From Stropharia rugosoannulata (lineage: Eukaryota; Basidiomycota; Agaricomycetes; Agaricales; Strophariaceae): 64,000 nt of DNA. Positions 1 to 11,800 of the stretch are shown in pieces. The notes below the pieces were generated by a model that saw only the letters and a program-made list of their open reading frames with translations, did no database searches and had not been told where the DNA came from. Position numbers and translations under genes: made by a program. Location: the NCBI GenBank assembly GCA_028532985.1, contig JANCIK010000004.1, forward strand, positions 2,790,001 to 2,854,000, read 5' to 3'. Positions within the stretch are counted from its first letter, which is position 1; every line of letters begins with the position of its first letter.

Positions 1-499
1 GTCACTCTCACTAAATTTAAACTACTGACGAGCGCCTAACCATGTCCCTGCATTACCTCACCAGTTCGTCTCCTTCAATCAACTCACTTTACCTAAAAGG
101 TGGCATAGCGCATAACTGCAAACACTTTTCTGAGGGAGTGAAATTGGGGGTCAAACTGCACCGCTTACCCCATTTAGGCTATGATCAGACACTTGGCGCG
201 CACGGTCTTTACAGGCCTTCAAGAGACACTCTAGATTCCAGAGTCAATGATACTATTATACCAGTGGATCCGGATGAATTGTAGCGTAAGGTTGCAATGC
301 TCAGGGTATATAAAACACAACGCAGAGCGAATGATGTAGAGGAACATAAACCTTAGCGTAGAAATGAGGTTAAATATTAAATGAAAAAAAAAGCATTTTG
401 CAATGCAATATATGAATGCGGCGTTGAGAGCACAATGTGTGCCCCAAACATATCCAGGCCGCTCCTTTAAACCTAAACTGAAAGATATGTATTGCTTGA
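1..499. other. Intergenic, no gene seen
   Basis: This is the 3' flank of the RlpA-like gene on the minus strand. Only short frames without recognisable protein features occur here. An AT-rich stretch around 370-400 could hold the polyadenylation region of the neighbour, but no clear signal decides this. Confidence 0.4.
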
Positions 500-1583
500 T
501 TACACGGCTCCGGCAGCGGCGATGAGGCCTCCAATTTGGATAATGCCCTGGTACAGGACGGCGACATTATCCGGTGTGCCTGCTGCCACGGGAGTGGAAG
601 AACCTGTTGGGATAGCAAGGCCTGACGCAGGTCCAGTCAAGTAGTTGATAGAGGAGGTAGAGGTCGAAGATGTAGACGAGCTGGATGGTGTAGTAGAAGA
701 CGAAGTCTTCGACGTGGACTTGGACTTGGAGGTCGAGGTACTGGAGCTTGATGGAGACCAAGTGGTGGTGGGAGGGGTCCAAGTTGATGTAGGAGTCTTT
801 GACTTGGAGGTACTGAGGATGGCCGGAGGTGTCCAAACGGGTGTTGGCTTCCATGTAGTCGACTTTTTGGTAGTGACAGGAGCTGGAGCAGGGGCAGGGG
901 CAGGGGCCGCCGCAGGAGCAGCGTCGGTAAACTCCCAGTCACCATAGATGATACCTACAGACTGAGGCGCAAAGAACGAGAAAAGGCCTTCAGTAAGATC
1001 AAGACCATTGAATGGGCAACCAGGACACTTCAACCGATGTTAGCCACGTTCATGTCGATTGACTTTGAGAAGACTTACAGTATCGGAAATAGTGGCAACT
1101 GTCGACTGTCCTCCATATGTGATGCGTATAGTCTTGAAGCACCATCCGCTATTCATTTGCTATTAAATTCATATCAACAAACATCAATTCAGTAAGTGCA
1201 TGTATATCATTGATGGTGAAAACTGACAGCAGCATTCATGGCCACAGTCTTTCACAACAGCGATCAGCGTTGACTCTTTATGTACACACTTCCGAACGAC
1301 TCACAAAGTCACTGTTTAGGTGGGGCTGGCCGCAGGAACCGCTTGAAAAACAGGATCAATGAACTTTGGTTGTGAACTGCGGCGCGCCAACTCACGCGTT
1401 TCCGGTCTGAACGTTGTAGAACGACATCCTGGCATTCCCGGCGCGACGGTCGAAAGTCGATACATTCCCAGCTGCGCGTTTTGCAAGATCGTTATGACGG
1501 TTGAGTAGCTTTCCGTGCGAGCTCGCGAGGGCCGCTAAGGGGAAGAGCGAAAGCAGTGAAAGATGCAGGATGTTAGCGAGCAT
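500..1583 (-). CDS. Secreted RlpA-like (expansin/barwin-like) protein with Ser/Thr-rich tail, probably GPI-anchored
   Basis: The protein starts at 1583 with a hydrophobic signal peptide (LSLLSLFPLAALASS). A double-psi beta-barrel domain of the RlpA/expansin-like type follows: MSFYNVQTGNAGSCG, then NSDF, CFKTIRITYGG, ATISDTCPGCPFNGLDL and FAPQSVGIIYGDWEF. After it come an Ala/Pro run and a long Ser/Thr/Pro tail, ending in a short hydrophobic segment that would suit GPI attachment. Supported exons are 1583-1396, 1341-1305, 1159-1079 and 1027-500. The stretch 1160-1304 probably hides one more short exon that I could not place, so the middle of the model is uncertain. The family acts in the cell wall or extracellular space; no enzymatic activity is established for most members, and the family-level call is the firm part. 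Confidence 0.8.
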
Positions 1584-2497
1584 GGTGGTGAGGAGGGGGG
1601 TGCGTTAATGAGCGTGGTTAGCAAGAGAATGAAACGGCTGCCAGGGAAAACAGAGGGGATCGTGAGTGGTATGGAAAGAGGAGGGCACAAAGAAATACAA
1701 CCACCCTGACAACCACCTCCAAACAATGACAGGCAAATGCCGAACAAATGTCCCCCGCATTCTCCCACTCCCCCTTTAGTCCTAGAATGGTATCTTTATC
1801 ATTCTATATCCTTTCCTACCTCATTCTTTTTGATGTCTTGCACATATCCGCCTCGACGGCAGGCTAGTCGCAGATTGTGACCACTGCTTTACTTTTCCCA
1901 ACCTCGTCACTAGCCGAGCGTCGCACACGAAGGCGCTGCATGGAGCTTATGAGCTGCAATCGCATGAATGTATCCATGATCATTATGTCAGTATGTCAGG
2001 AGTCGTCAGCTGTCCAACACGGTGCCAAGTGAAATATTGTACAAACTGTCCTCCAGTCATCTGCGAAGGTGCTTTTCTGTAAACATTTCCTCGAGGGACG
2101 TATGTACCTGGGCGTACCTGTCTCCGAAGGCCGACATTCAACAACATTGCGTATCCGCTTTCATGGACTCATGTAGGCTCATGTAGGCTGTACAGGCCGC
2201 CTGGATGGCTCTCTGACTGGCTTTTCCTTCCATATCATTGATTGCCCGTCAGGGACATACATACTGAAAGCGGGTGCCTGCGGGGCTTGATGCGCAATTA
2301 CATATCCTTATCACAAGGCTTCATCTGGCTTCATTCAGTTCAATGCTATCCTGGAACTTGTTAACCTTTCATCGGCTATGTAGATAATCACTGCTGGCAG
2401 TCACTGCCCTATCCAGCCTGCTCTCTGTGTCAGGTACAAAAGCGCACCATTGCCCTCAGACGAAAGACAACTTCGAAGCAGTCACCCAACTCCTGCG
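1584..2497. other. Divergent intergenic region, no gene seen
   Basis: This region separates the minus-strand RlpA-like gene from the plus-strand ZZ-finger gene and should contain both promoters. No convincing TATA box or coding frame was found. A short direct repeat (tcatgtaggc) lies near 2170-2190. Confidence 0.4.
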
Positions 2498-3598
2498 ATG
2501 GCGCACCTGCAACATAACTGCGATTCCTGCCGGCAGATGATCCCCGGCGTGAACGCGCGGGCTCGCTGTCTCGTTTGCCCTGATTACGACCTATGCGCCA
2601 ATTGTTACCTTGGTGAGCGGTTCACCCAGGGTCATCTGGTTGGACATGCCATGCAGGTGTTCAAGCAGAGCGGAGGGAACGGCATACAGCCGATCTTGGC
2701 CTCACGCAACGCCCCGTCGTCCCCACCGCCGCTACCTGAGAGAGGCCCCCCACCAATGCCGCCGCGCTCGTCAAATGCACAGCCGCCATCTTCAGCTTCT
2801 GCGCCTACCTCTGGATGGCAACCCTGGTTCCATCCTAATTCGTCGCCAACACCAGCTTTCATCACGCTAATGAACGATATATTTACCTATCTCGATACTT
2901 CCAACGTTGGCAACCTTGTACCAGAAACGTATTCAAGATTTTTGGACGATCTGGGTTATCTTCCGCATGAAAATCCGTGTGAGTTATACAATGGTGTTGG
3001 CTCAACATTTATTGATTTTATCTCTCTTTCATTCACGTAAATAGGGAAGGCTGGTCTGCAAGCCAACTTTGCACTCTCCAAGGAATCCATGGCCGATAAG
3101 GCGCTCAAGAACGCTTACGATCTGTTCTCCATCGAGCATATCCTGCTGCAGCGCAACCAGCCGCCGCACGTCGACCCGACCGGGCTGACCTCAACATTTC
3201 AGCGCGTCCTCGGCTCCGCGTTCAAGCCCTCCATGGTGAGCACCAGCGCCGTGACCACCATAGGTCCCATGCCCGCGGTCACGCGCAACGGTTTCATCGA
3301 GATCATGCGCGTTGAGCTGCTATGCGACCCGTCGAAAGAGTGGGGCAACTTCAGCCGCATGCTCAAGAAGTACAATCTGCCCAGGTATAGGGGGTGGGGC
3401 GATCTGCCGCGCAGCGTGCTGCCTGAGATGCCGGACGAGGCGATGCTGCAGCGCGTGGCCGGCGTTACCGCGCACGCGCGCAGGCAAGGTGAGGAGCAAC
3501 TTGCAGCAGCGCGGGCCGAGGCGCAGATACGGGCCAGGGGCAGGGAGGCGGCACTGGATTTGGTCAGTGATACAAGAAGAGTTTACCATTATTACTAG
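2498..3598 (+). CDS. ZZ-type zinc-finger protein with a DUF7514-like central domain
   Basis: Two exons, 2498-2978 and 3045-3598, encode 344 residues. The N-terminus is a ZZ zinc finger: paired cysteines in CDSC, CLVCPDYDLCANC, then GHLVGHAM with the histidines. A proline-rich linker follows (SSPPPLPERGPPPMPP). The second half has the layout of fungal ZZ proteins with a DUF7514-type region (FLDDLGYLPHENP, then MLKKYNLPRYRGWGDLPRS). The intron has donor GTGAGT and acceptor AATAG and splits a Trp codon. The ATG at 2498 was chosen because the frame upstream has only a TTG. The C-terminus carries a basic, Ala/Arg-rich helix. ZZ domains bind protein tails such as modified N-termini or histone tails; the partner here is unknown. 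Confidence 0.75.
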
Positions 3599-4479
3599 GG
3601 TTTTGGGCAATCATTCAAAGGGTGTATAGTAAGTTTTTTGTGTTGCGTATATGCAAAATCAAATAAATGTATCAACACTTGCTTCCTGGAGTGAAATGGA
3701 ACAATGCATGGATATTGGATGGAGCGAGTGATAAAAGAGTCTACAGGCGTTGCCACTCATGACAGTGACCAAGAGTAGATCTTACCGAAATTATTCATCC
3801 CGGACTGCATCCTGCTGCATCTTTCTGGGTTCCATTTCAACGAGGAGACCAATACAGTTTATTCTTGCGTACTACTTCGAAATAACAAATGCCCCTAATA
3901 GGCGCTTAAAACACGGACTCTTGAGCTCTAAGAAGGTTCAGACTGCTATTATTACCATTAACCAAAAACTAAATCAAACTAGGTAAAGGGATCCCACGGA
4001 CACCAGAAAAATCACAAATCTCTTCTAACTTTCCCTTTAAATTGCGGACCAGCAGCTGTGAGTAAATAATAAACGAGTGAGAAAGAAGAAAAAATAACTA
4101 TTAAGGTCATTCGCCGTTAGGTGGTGTGTAACAAGTACTGTGTGTTAAGTTCGTGCGGGTGGGAGTGGTTGGGTGGGTGTTAGTGGCCCGGGTATAGGGA
4201 GAAAAATCAAAACATGAAAATGAAAGAAAAAAAATGCAAAAAGTGTACTACACAAATTGGGCGATATAGAAGTTGACTAGCGTGATTACGTTGAGCTGTA
4301 CCGGGTGCGGATGATGGAGTTATGAATTGCAAGTGACTATGTTCAAAGGCCCGCAGAAAGGTGGTCTTTGCCAAAACTGTAAGAGAAAAAGCACAAGAGA
4401 TACCATTATAAACCGGAGCAGATGTGCAACACTTTTGGATGTGGGTGGCCGTAGTATGATAGCTGTGTCAGTTGTTGTG
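3599..4479. other. Convergent intergenic region, no gene seen
   Basis: The region lies between the 3' ends of the ZZ-finger gene and the KNR4-like gene. It is AT-rich with A-runs around 4200-4240. Short frames at 3750-3986 and 4327-4584 have no recognisable features. Confidence 0.4.
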
Positions 4480-6598
4480 CTACTTTATCAAGGGCGAGAT
4501 CGCGTCTTTCGTGCTGGATATCGACTCGGATTTCCGCATGTTGCCAAGTTGACTTATCCGCTTCAGGGCCAGGCTGCTCTTTGACTTTTTGTGCGTCTTT
4601 TCTTGCTTCTTGTCCAGCTCCGGGGTAGTAGCCACGTCTGAAGTTTCTGCGGGCACTTCGGGCTCTTGAAGGTCAATAACATCAGGCTCCTCGGTTTCTG
4701 GTGCGGCAACGCCAACAACTCCTCCTCCACCAACTAGCCGAATAGTATCAGTATTTACATCTTCGTTTTCTTTTTCTGGTTGAGGCGCAGGTGTCGTTTC
4801 GGTGTCGGATGAAGCCTGCAAAACTACCAACGGTTCATCTACTAGGAGGTCGGGTACCACAGAGGGGGGAGAGGATGACGACGCGATAGGGGCTGTCTCG
4901 ACTTTTGGGGTCAAAGGAGACAATGGCAGCGCAGAAGCACTGGTATCAGAGGTATCCCGACGGAGGGGGGATTTTCCTGTCCTTGCTTTCTTGGTTGCCG
5001 TAACTAGTCCAATATTTTCACCGTCGCGTGGGCGGCCGGCCTCGACATCATCATTGAAAGTGACATTTTCGATAGGCGATGACGGTGCAATGTCGAGTAC
5101 CGTCGGCAGCGATACTGGCATGGGCATAGGAGGCTTTGTGATGGAAATAGTAGGCAGGGCAGAAGACATTGAAGATGAGCCGCGCTTGGTGTCGGATGGC
5201 CCGGCAACTTGAGAGTTAGGAATTTGCGCAATTGGCGATGCAATGTTGTCGGTGGAGCTTTGCAAGACAGGGATAGGAACTTCCGTAGCTGGGCCTTGCA
5301 TGGCGAGTTCGACTATATCGAGATCCGTAGCATGCTCGGGCTAATTCAAGTTAGACATCAAACGAACACTTGAGAGAGTCCTTACTCACCTTCTCATCGA
5401 TGGGTGCTAAAGCCGCGTCTGTTATAACACCAGCTTCATGCCATTTCCTTAAGCTTCGGTCTGCCCAAGCCTCCAATACATTCCAGCCACGGTAGTCGCC
5501 CGTGTAACGCAAGCCCATGCCAGCATCACCACCGCTATCGCCTTGCCCGCGCCCATTGCCATCATAAAAGTAGCTGCCGTACCCAACCTCGTCTTCGCTA
5601 TCTTCGCTCGTATCAGCGCCACCCAATTCGAAACCTTCTCCGCTTTCCAACTCGTCAACAAAGCTAGCCAACCAACGTGCCCAACCTGTCATGCCGTCGC
5701 CGTTCCATAACACAACCTTGGTGTCAAAGTCGCGCCCGAAAACTATAACCTGACCAACCGAGCCACTCTCCGCAGGATTGAGATCAACACCAAGGTAGTT
5801 ACCAGCTTTGTCGGCGATAAGAGGTATCCAGCCCCTTTGGGAGTACTCTTTTCTGATCCAGCCAGGAGGCAGGGACTGCATCGATTGCCGTAATGCCGGG
5901 TTCGCGCCTGTACTGGGGTCGTTATCGACCTCTCTCCAGAACCTCCATTCTTCGAGAACGCTTTCCAGGGGAAGAAGAGTCAGACCGAAAAATAAGCCCT
6001 CCGAGCAGCCGGCCGAAGATTCTGCCTCCTGGCCGTCTACACAAAGGTAGGACTCGCGAACGACAGCAGGAAGTGCAAATCCAAACTGCAACTCTATCTG
6101 GGCAAGGTCCTGCGGCAGAATTCCGTAGTTGAGCGTGTCGCCAAGTTCAGGATACTCCCGACTGAGCCATGCCTGGAGCCGGGCCCAAGTTTTTGCGAGT
6201 GGTGGGTAGTTTGAGTTCAGTGCAAATGGTGTATGAAGCTGGTCCATGTGTGTTGGTAATAACGAAGCAGAGGTAGGTCGCGACCCGAATCCTGAACTGT
6301 TGGAAGGAGATCAAAGCTGCAGACGGTCCGTGAAGCAGGTCAGAGAGTATGCTCACGATGACGGTAAGTGGCCATATGTCGGTGTTCCCTGTGGAGGATA
6401 TGTATATGTCGCTGAACGCGCCGTATCCGGAATTGGGGTCGCCAGAGTATCTGGGTTGAAGGCGTCGGGGTGGTGGGAGGGGAAGACTGGAGATGTAGTG
6501 GGGAGAGAGAAAGCGTCGTGAGTGGTGTTGAATATCTGACCCTTCCTTGTGCGCTGTGAGGAAGAATCAAAGCTGAACAGGGAGGAAAGCCAGCCCAT
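4480..6598 (-). CDS. KNR4: SMI1/KNR4-family cell wall assembly regulator
   Basis: Three exons (6598-6357, 6296-5390, 5340-4480) give 669 residues; both introns are GT..AG and keep the frame. The start MGWLSSLF matches the usual basidiomycete N-terminus. The SMI1/KNR4 domain is in exon 2: an N-terminal helix region, DLAQIELQFGFALP, CVDGQE, GLFFGLTLLPLESV, and the signature RGWIPLIADKAGNYLGVDL followed by VIVFGRDFDTKVV. An acidic loop and then a low-complexity Ser/Pro/Glu tail (exon 3) follow, ending in Lys-rich sequence. In yeast, Knr4 coordinates cell wall glucan synthesis with the Slt2 cell-integrity pathway and has long disordered tails like this one. The domain assignment is firm; the exact role in this species is inferred. 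Confidence 0.9.
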
Positions 6599-8868
6599 GG
6601 GTGTAACAGCAATAGGACAGCCTGACCACCCAACGACTTGTGCCAGTCACTTCCTGCTAGATTACATAATATCTCATCCCACTCCGCAATCTCGTGATGA
6701 TCATCCTTCAAGCTTCAAGACTGTCTCTCCAGAACCACTACCAATGGCAGACATAGCCTACAGAAGATCGCGTCTAGTTTAGCCTTGCTCCGAGCTGGCC
6801 ACCTGACTACCGCTCTACATACAACAGCTATCTTTGGTTGATCTTTTCGGACTCCTTGGAGCGGCTGGAGCCTGTCCTCCTACTATTCAGAAGCCTGCTC
6901 GGCAGTTAATGTTAAGCAGTGGCATAAATACCAGTTTCTGCTGCGCTATAGACTCGTGTACATCATCTATCAAGACGATTACTTGAAACTTCCTGACTAC
7001 GACCAAGAATTCGGCATCACCCTCAATGATCTTACCATGGTGATTGATCGTTACTTTTGCTCAGGCGCTCAGAGCTTTCCTATATGATTTTCACTCCTGT
7101 TTTCTACTCAATAACAATTACCATCAGTAAGCGCGGGCTTTCATGGCCGTCGTCCAAAAACGTTGGTTTCAACTTTCAAGCCGTTCCGATTCGTCTCAAA
7201 TCATTCCATTCTCGTCTTCTAGCCTAGGAGTGCTATTAACAACATGTTATGTGATTGCCAGAATGCACCTTCGACGAGGAGAGGACAACAATGAAGACAA
7301 CTTAATACGGATAGTCAGGTGAAGTCTGGTGAAGTGCAGTCCCCGTTCCTACATTTGCTCATTCTTTATTGACCGGACTACAAATGGTCAGGAGATGCCG
7401 CGTCCTGGTCATTTTTACCCTTACGACTTCAGCTCTGTGACTTCCCCTTGGTTTTGATGTCTTCGGATTGCGCTGGCATCACAAGGATGGACTGAACCGT
7501 TCAAAGGATGCATACCCGAACATGATGGCAGTATTTTTAGTTAAACAGGTTGAGCTAATTTTAGACGATATATCTAAGGCCGGCTAACTGGAACATTCAA
7601 TGCATATCCGGGTAGGGTTAAGCGACTACATGCATGAGTTTGTTACTTACTGTGACTTTTCAGTGTTCTCTTTCTTTCCTAGGAGGCACCACTAAAATTG
7701 TTTCGGCCCCGTCACCGTCTCGAAGTTTTACAGTAACAGGTTCGACGTCCTCCATCCAACAGACTTGACTCAAGCTTGAGGGGCATACATAGCTTCGTCA
7801 CTTATGCAATTTCTTCTTCTCATACTACAATGCCAAAGTCGAGCTAGGGAAAATGCTTATACGAAGAAGTGGCAACACACTTCTATGAATAAAAGGTGAT
7901 ACAACTTCACGAAACGCCGGATACCCTGAACGTCCACCTGAAACGCGCGAGGCGAGTACTGGTTTTGTTCTTGACGGGCACTGGCATAGATTCCAAAAGC
8001 TGGTGGTCAAGAGCAGTTGTCGGGTCAACTCATCCGTCATAGTAACGATCGATATCCCTTCCAGCTCCGCACCTCCAGACTTCTAACGTCGACATCCAAT
8101 CTGCAATAAACGAATTCGACTTGGGGAATCTCCACTGGATCCTTTATTCATCGGAGGTGACGCTCCAATGTTAAGCCACTTTTCTTGCAATGGCAACCTC
8201 TTTTCCCTCAATCCTCGGTGGATGGGCAACTGCATTCGCTTTTGATTCACGAAGCTGTTTCAGTTGGTGATGTCCTGGATACTTTATCGGTCGCAGTAAG
8301 CTTGAAGCTGTCGAACCTGACGCTGGAACCATTACCCTCTCGCACAATCGAAGTACTGTCTAGTAGCTCTCCAGATCTATTGCTAGGCTCGACAGCCTCT
8401 TCAGTCATATTTCGACTATTCAGATATTGAAAATAAAGGCGAAATCGTAAGTACGACGATGATGATCGATGGCTTGCTAAGTACCTTTTGAATACTTGCA
8501 TCCTTGTATTTCGGTTCCTTTTATGTATCGTTATTGTTAGCCGCGATGTAACTAATCTTCAGGCTTGTTTCGGACTCTCGACTAACCAGTTTATGATTAT
8601 TTCCGATATCTTCTTCCTCATCCAACCCAAGCGAGTCAAGTGATACTTTATATGAGATACTAATAATACATTAATTCAAAAAACGCAAAAAGAAAAAATT
8701 TGAGCAAAGCAAGGAATGACGCCTAGCATATTAAATAAATGATGAAACCAATCAAGTCGAAGTGATAGGTAGAGAATGGCAGAAGGGGGGAATAAAGACC
8801 GTGGCGAAGGCGCTGAAAGGTAGAAAGGCACTGAGCAGTGGGCCATCCGGCGGGGGTTCTTTTCATTA
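6599..8868. other. Intergenic 2.3 kb, no gene seen
   Basis: Upstream of the KNR4-like gene and downstream of the phosphatase gene, both on the minus strand. Frames at 7825-8040, 8185-8430 and the reverse 8247-8501 show no domain, signal peptide or splice pattern I recognise. It may hold the KNR4 promoter and decayed sequence. Confidence 0.4.
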
Positions 8869-11800
8869 CTACCAAAGAGGTTGTGGGACTTGCGTCGAAT
8901 AGCTGGAAAACCAAAGAAGCAGCCAACCGGTCAGATCTCTGGTCACAGGACACTCAGGGTAAGAAAGAAAAGGGAAGACGCACCCAACAGTCTCTCCGTA
9001 CCCCTTCTCCCTTTCGACACGTATATCAAACAGCAAGCCGCCCGTCGTCTCGTCAAAGTCCACTTGGCACCAGTTCCGCCGGCCCATGATGAACTTCTGC
9101 TTGCGCGACTGGCCGAGCGGCTCCTTGGTGAACAGCGGAAGCTACAAGAAATGTGGCAATGTGTGTGAGTTCTGGCGCAAAAAGAACGAGTTAAAGTTGT
9201 GAGAGTAAGTAGTACGTACCATAGTCTCGTCCGTCTGTATGCCATGCAGTGTTTTGTGCACCTTTGACGCGAGCGACGAGACCAGAGTGATTACTCCATT
9301 CGGTCTGCGGGAAAAGCCAATCAACATCGTCCTCCATCTAGCAAAAAGAGCGGCACATACGGGGGTGTATTCACAATCGCACCTGGGACGCAAAAAAAAA
9401 AACACAAAAAAACAGTTTAACCCAACCACGTTCACCAACCAAAGAAAAAAGACACAAGACATACTAGTGACCACGTTGACCATATACCGATAATCCTCCG
9501 CGGGCGGCACCTCGGGCGTATTCTTGGTCTTGAGCGTCTTGAGCACGCCCGCCGCCGCGCAGTGCACGTCCCCAGACAAAAACGTCACCCTGATCCGCTT
9601 GATCTTGGCAAAATTCTGCAGCTGCTCGATGAACCAGTTGCGCTCTTTCTATCCGAGGCGCACAATTAACTCAACTCTACGCTGGCGGTCGACGCATATA
9701 TGCATATACGGCAGCGTCCCACACACACCTTATGGTTCCGCGCCGTCCAGTGGTCGTTCTGTGGATACACCATTGTGTTGGTCAGTGCCGCGCCAGAACG
9801 GGATAAGAATGTGAGAAACAGACCAGATCGTCCAATAGCTCCGCCTCTGCATTGAACTTGTTCACGAAGCCGGACAGGCCGAGGCTCCCCGTACGTCCGA
9901 GAGCGACGAGCGGGTTGAACTTGCTCTCCAGCGCGGCCTCGAGGAACACCATGCGCGGGTACGCGATGGGGATCCCGAGCTGTACGACGACGTGCGTTAC
10001 TCCAGGCGGGAGCGCATTCAGCCGCTCAAAGACACGCGTATACTGCGCGGGGCTGCACACCTGCTCCTTTTTCCGCTCCGCGCTGCGCAAATATGATGCC
10101 GTGATATGGTATTGAGTCACAGAGAGGAAAGAAAAGAAACACGTCGCGTCAACGTTGATATAAATATCACATTATAAATAAAAGTCGCTACTCACCGGCA
10201 GTCCAAGAGCAGCATGTACACCTTCGGACCCAGCCTTGCCAAGAATGAATGCGAGGGGAAGCGCACATAAGGACCAGGCTCGCCCAGGATCAACGATTTG
10301 TAGATGTGCTTCCCGGGAGCGTCGTCCAGGCCATCAACTTCCACTGTAATCCATCGCATCAGTTATGCACCTACAAAGGTATACACATAGTAGAACAACC
10401 TACCTTGAATAAAGCATTGGAAGAGCAAGAAGAAAAAGTAGCCCCGGGCGCCTATTCTATACACGCCAAACGCCGTAACCGCGCCAAGCAGAAGAGCGAG
10501 GAACAAATGAGAAAACGTCATAACAAACCGCAGGGTCAACAATATAACCACATAAAACGCAAGCAAAACACGCACTGTCGGAACACAGGCGAGCGCTGCA
10601 GGTCGTCCGGATCTTAATGAGCGGGGAGAAGCGCGATTAGAAATGCACATTGTCAGCATTTGGGCCAGCGCCACCAGCCAGCAGCATCTGTCAGCCGGGG
10701 ACACGGGATGGGCATCACTCACAGCTTCCGAATCCGTCAATCTGCACCACACAGAGGGGGCGGGGGCGAGGTGTTAGTGCATTCAGATTGCAATTCAATT
10801 GCACACCAATTTTTGGCAGGTCGTGTCGTCGAGACGGGGCAAGGCGGGGCAGAATCGGGATATGCGCATATATAAAAGGAAATAACCATACGTCAGCGCA
10901 CACGTCTATTTCCAGGTCCACACCGCCCCTAGGCACCGGAGGGCGCACGCGAGCAGGAGCGGGGCGGGACGAGGCAAGACAGACGTGCCACGCACCAGAT
11001 CTGCGGGGACAAAACGGGGAAGCAGACGACGTCATCAATCAAAACATGCCCCGGAACGGAGGGACGCACCATGATCGTCACACATATTCAGCATCGGTCT
11101 AGAAAGCAAAGGCGCGTAAGTAAAATACCCGTACGTAAGTAAAGGTAACTCTAAAAGGCCCCTATACGCAGAAGCGCGCTATGGAGCCAGGGGCGAAGAC
11201 GAAGGATCAGAGATGAAAATAGAAAAACCACGCACATAGAACAATTCGCTCTTGCGAACGCACCGCGCCTGAAGCTCTGGCAATAATGATTGAAGAAGAA
11301 TCGGTCGATCGCGAGCTCTAACTCCTCCGACAGGGGATACGCCTTCTTATCCTCAGGCTTCATCTTCCCGCCCCACTCTTGCATTTCTGGCTCCCGCATG
11401 AGGCTGCATCGTGTAGTGCGCCATTTTCAAGAAATGAGATGCATGGACGTTAGGAGAGGGTAGCCACGACAAACGAAGAGGAGCGGTGGCAGTAATGCGA
11501 GGGGCGAGAAGAAAAGGATAATAGCGGTCAGCAAGCCTGAGCTAGAATCATGGTCGTATGATATGAGAACTCACGCGTCGCAGTAGAGCTGATCGCCGCC
11601 ACCCACGAGAACGTGGAAGGGCGCCACTTGATGTTTGGCGAGCAGGTCCATCCATAGGGGGTCGTACCCGCTGCTGAACCCCGGCCCGCGGAAGTCGTCT
11701 GGATTCACACCAGAGGAGAATCCGTTGCACTGAGCGAAAAGTCATTAACGCATATATGCAATGTGTGTATGTATGCGCACCGAATGCGCGGCCCAGCGCA

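Noticed and set aside
645..947. 100-codon plus-strand frame rich in Val/Glu/Asp
   Set aside because: It is the complement of the Ser/Thr/Pro-rich tail of the RlpA-like gene; low-complexity shadow.
2450..2497. Upstream extension of the ZZ-finger gene
   Set aside because: The extension would start at TTG; the first ATG in frame is at 2498 and begins just before the zinc finger.
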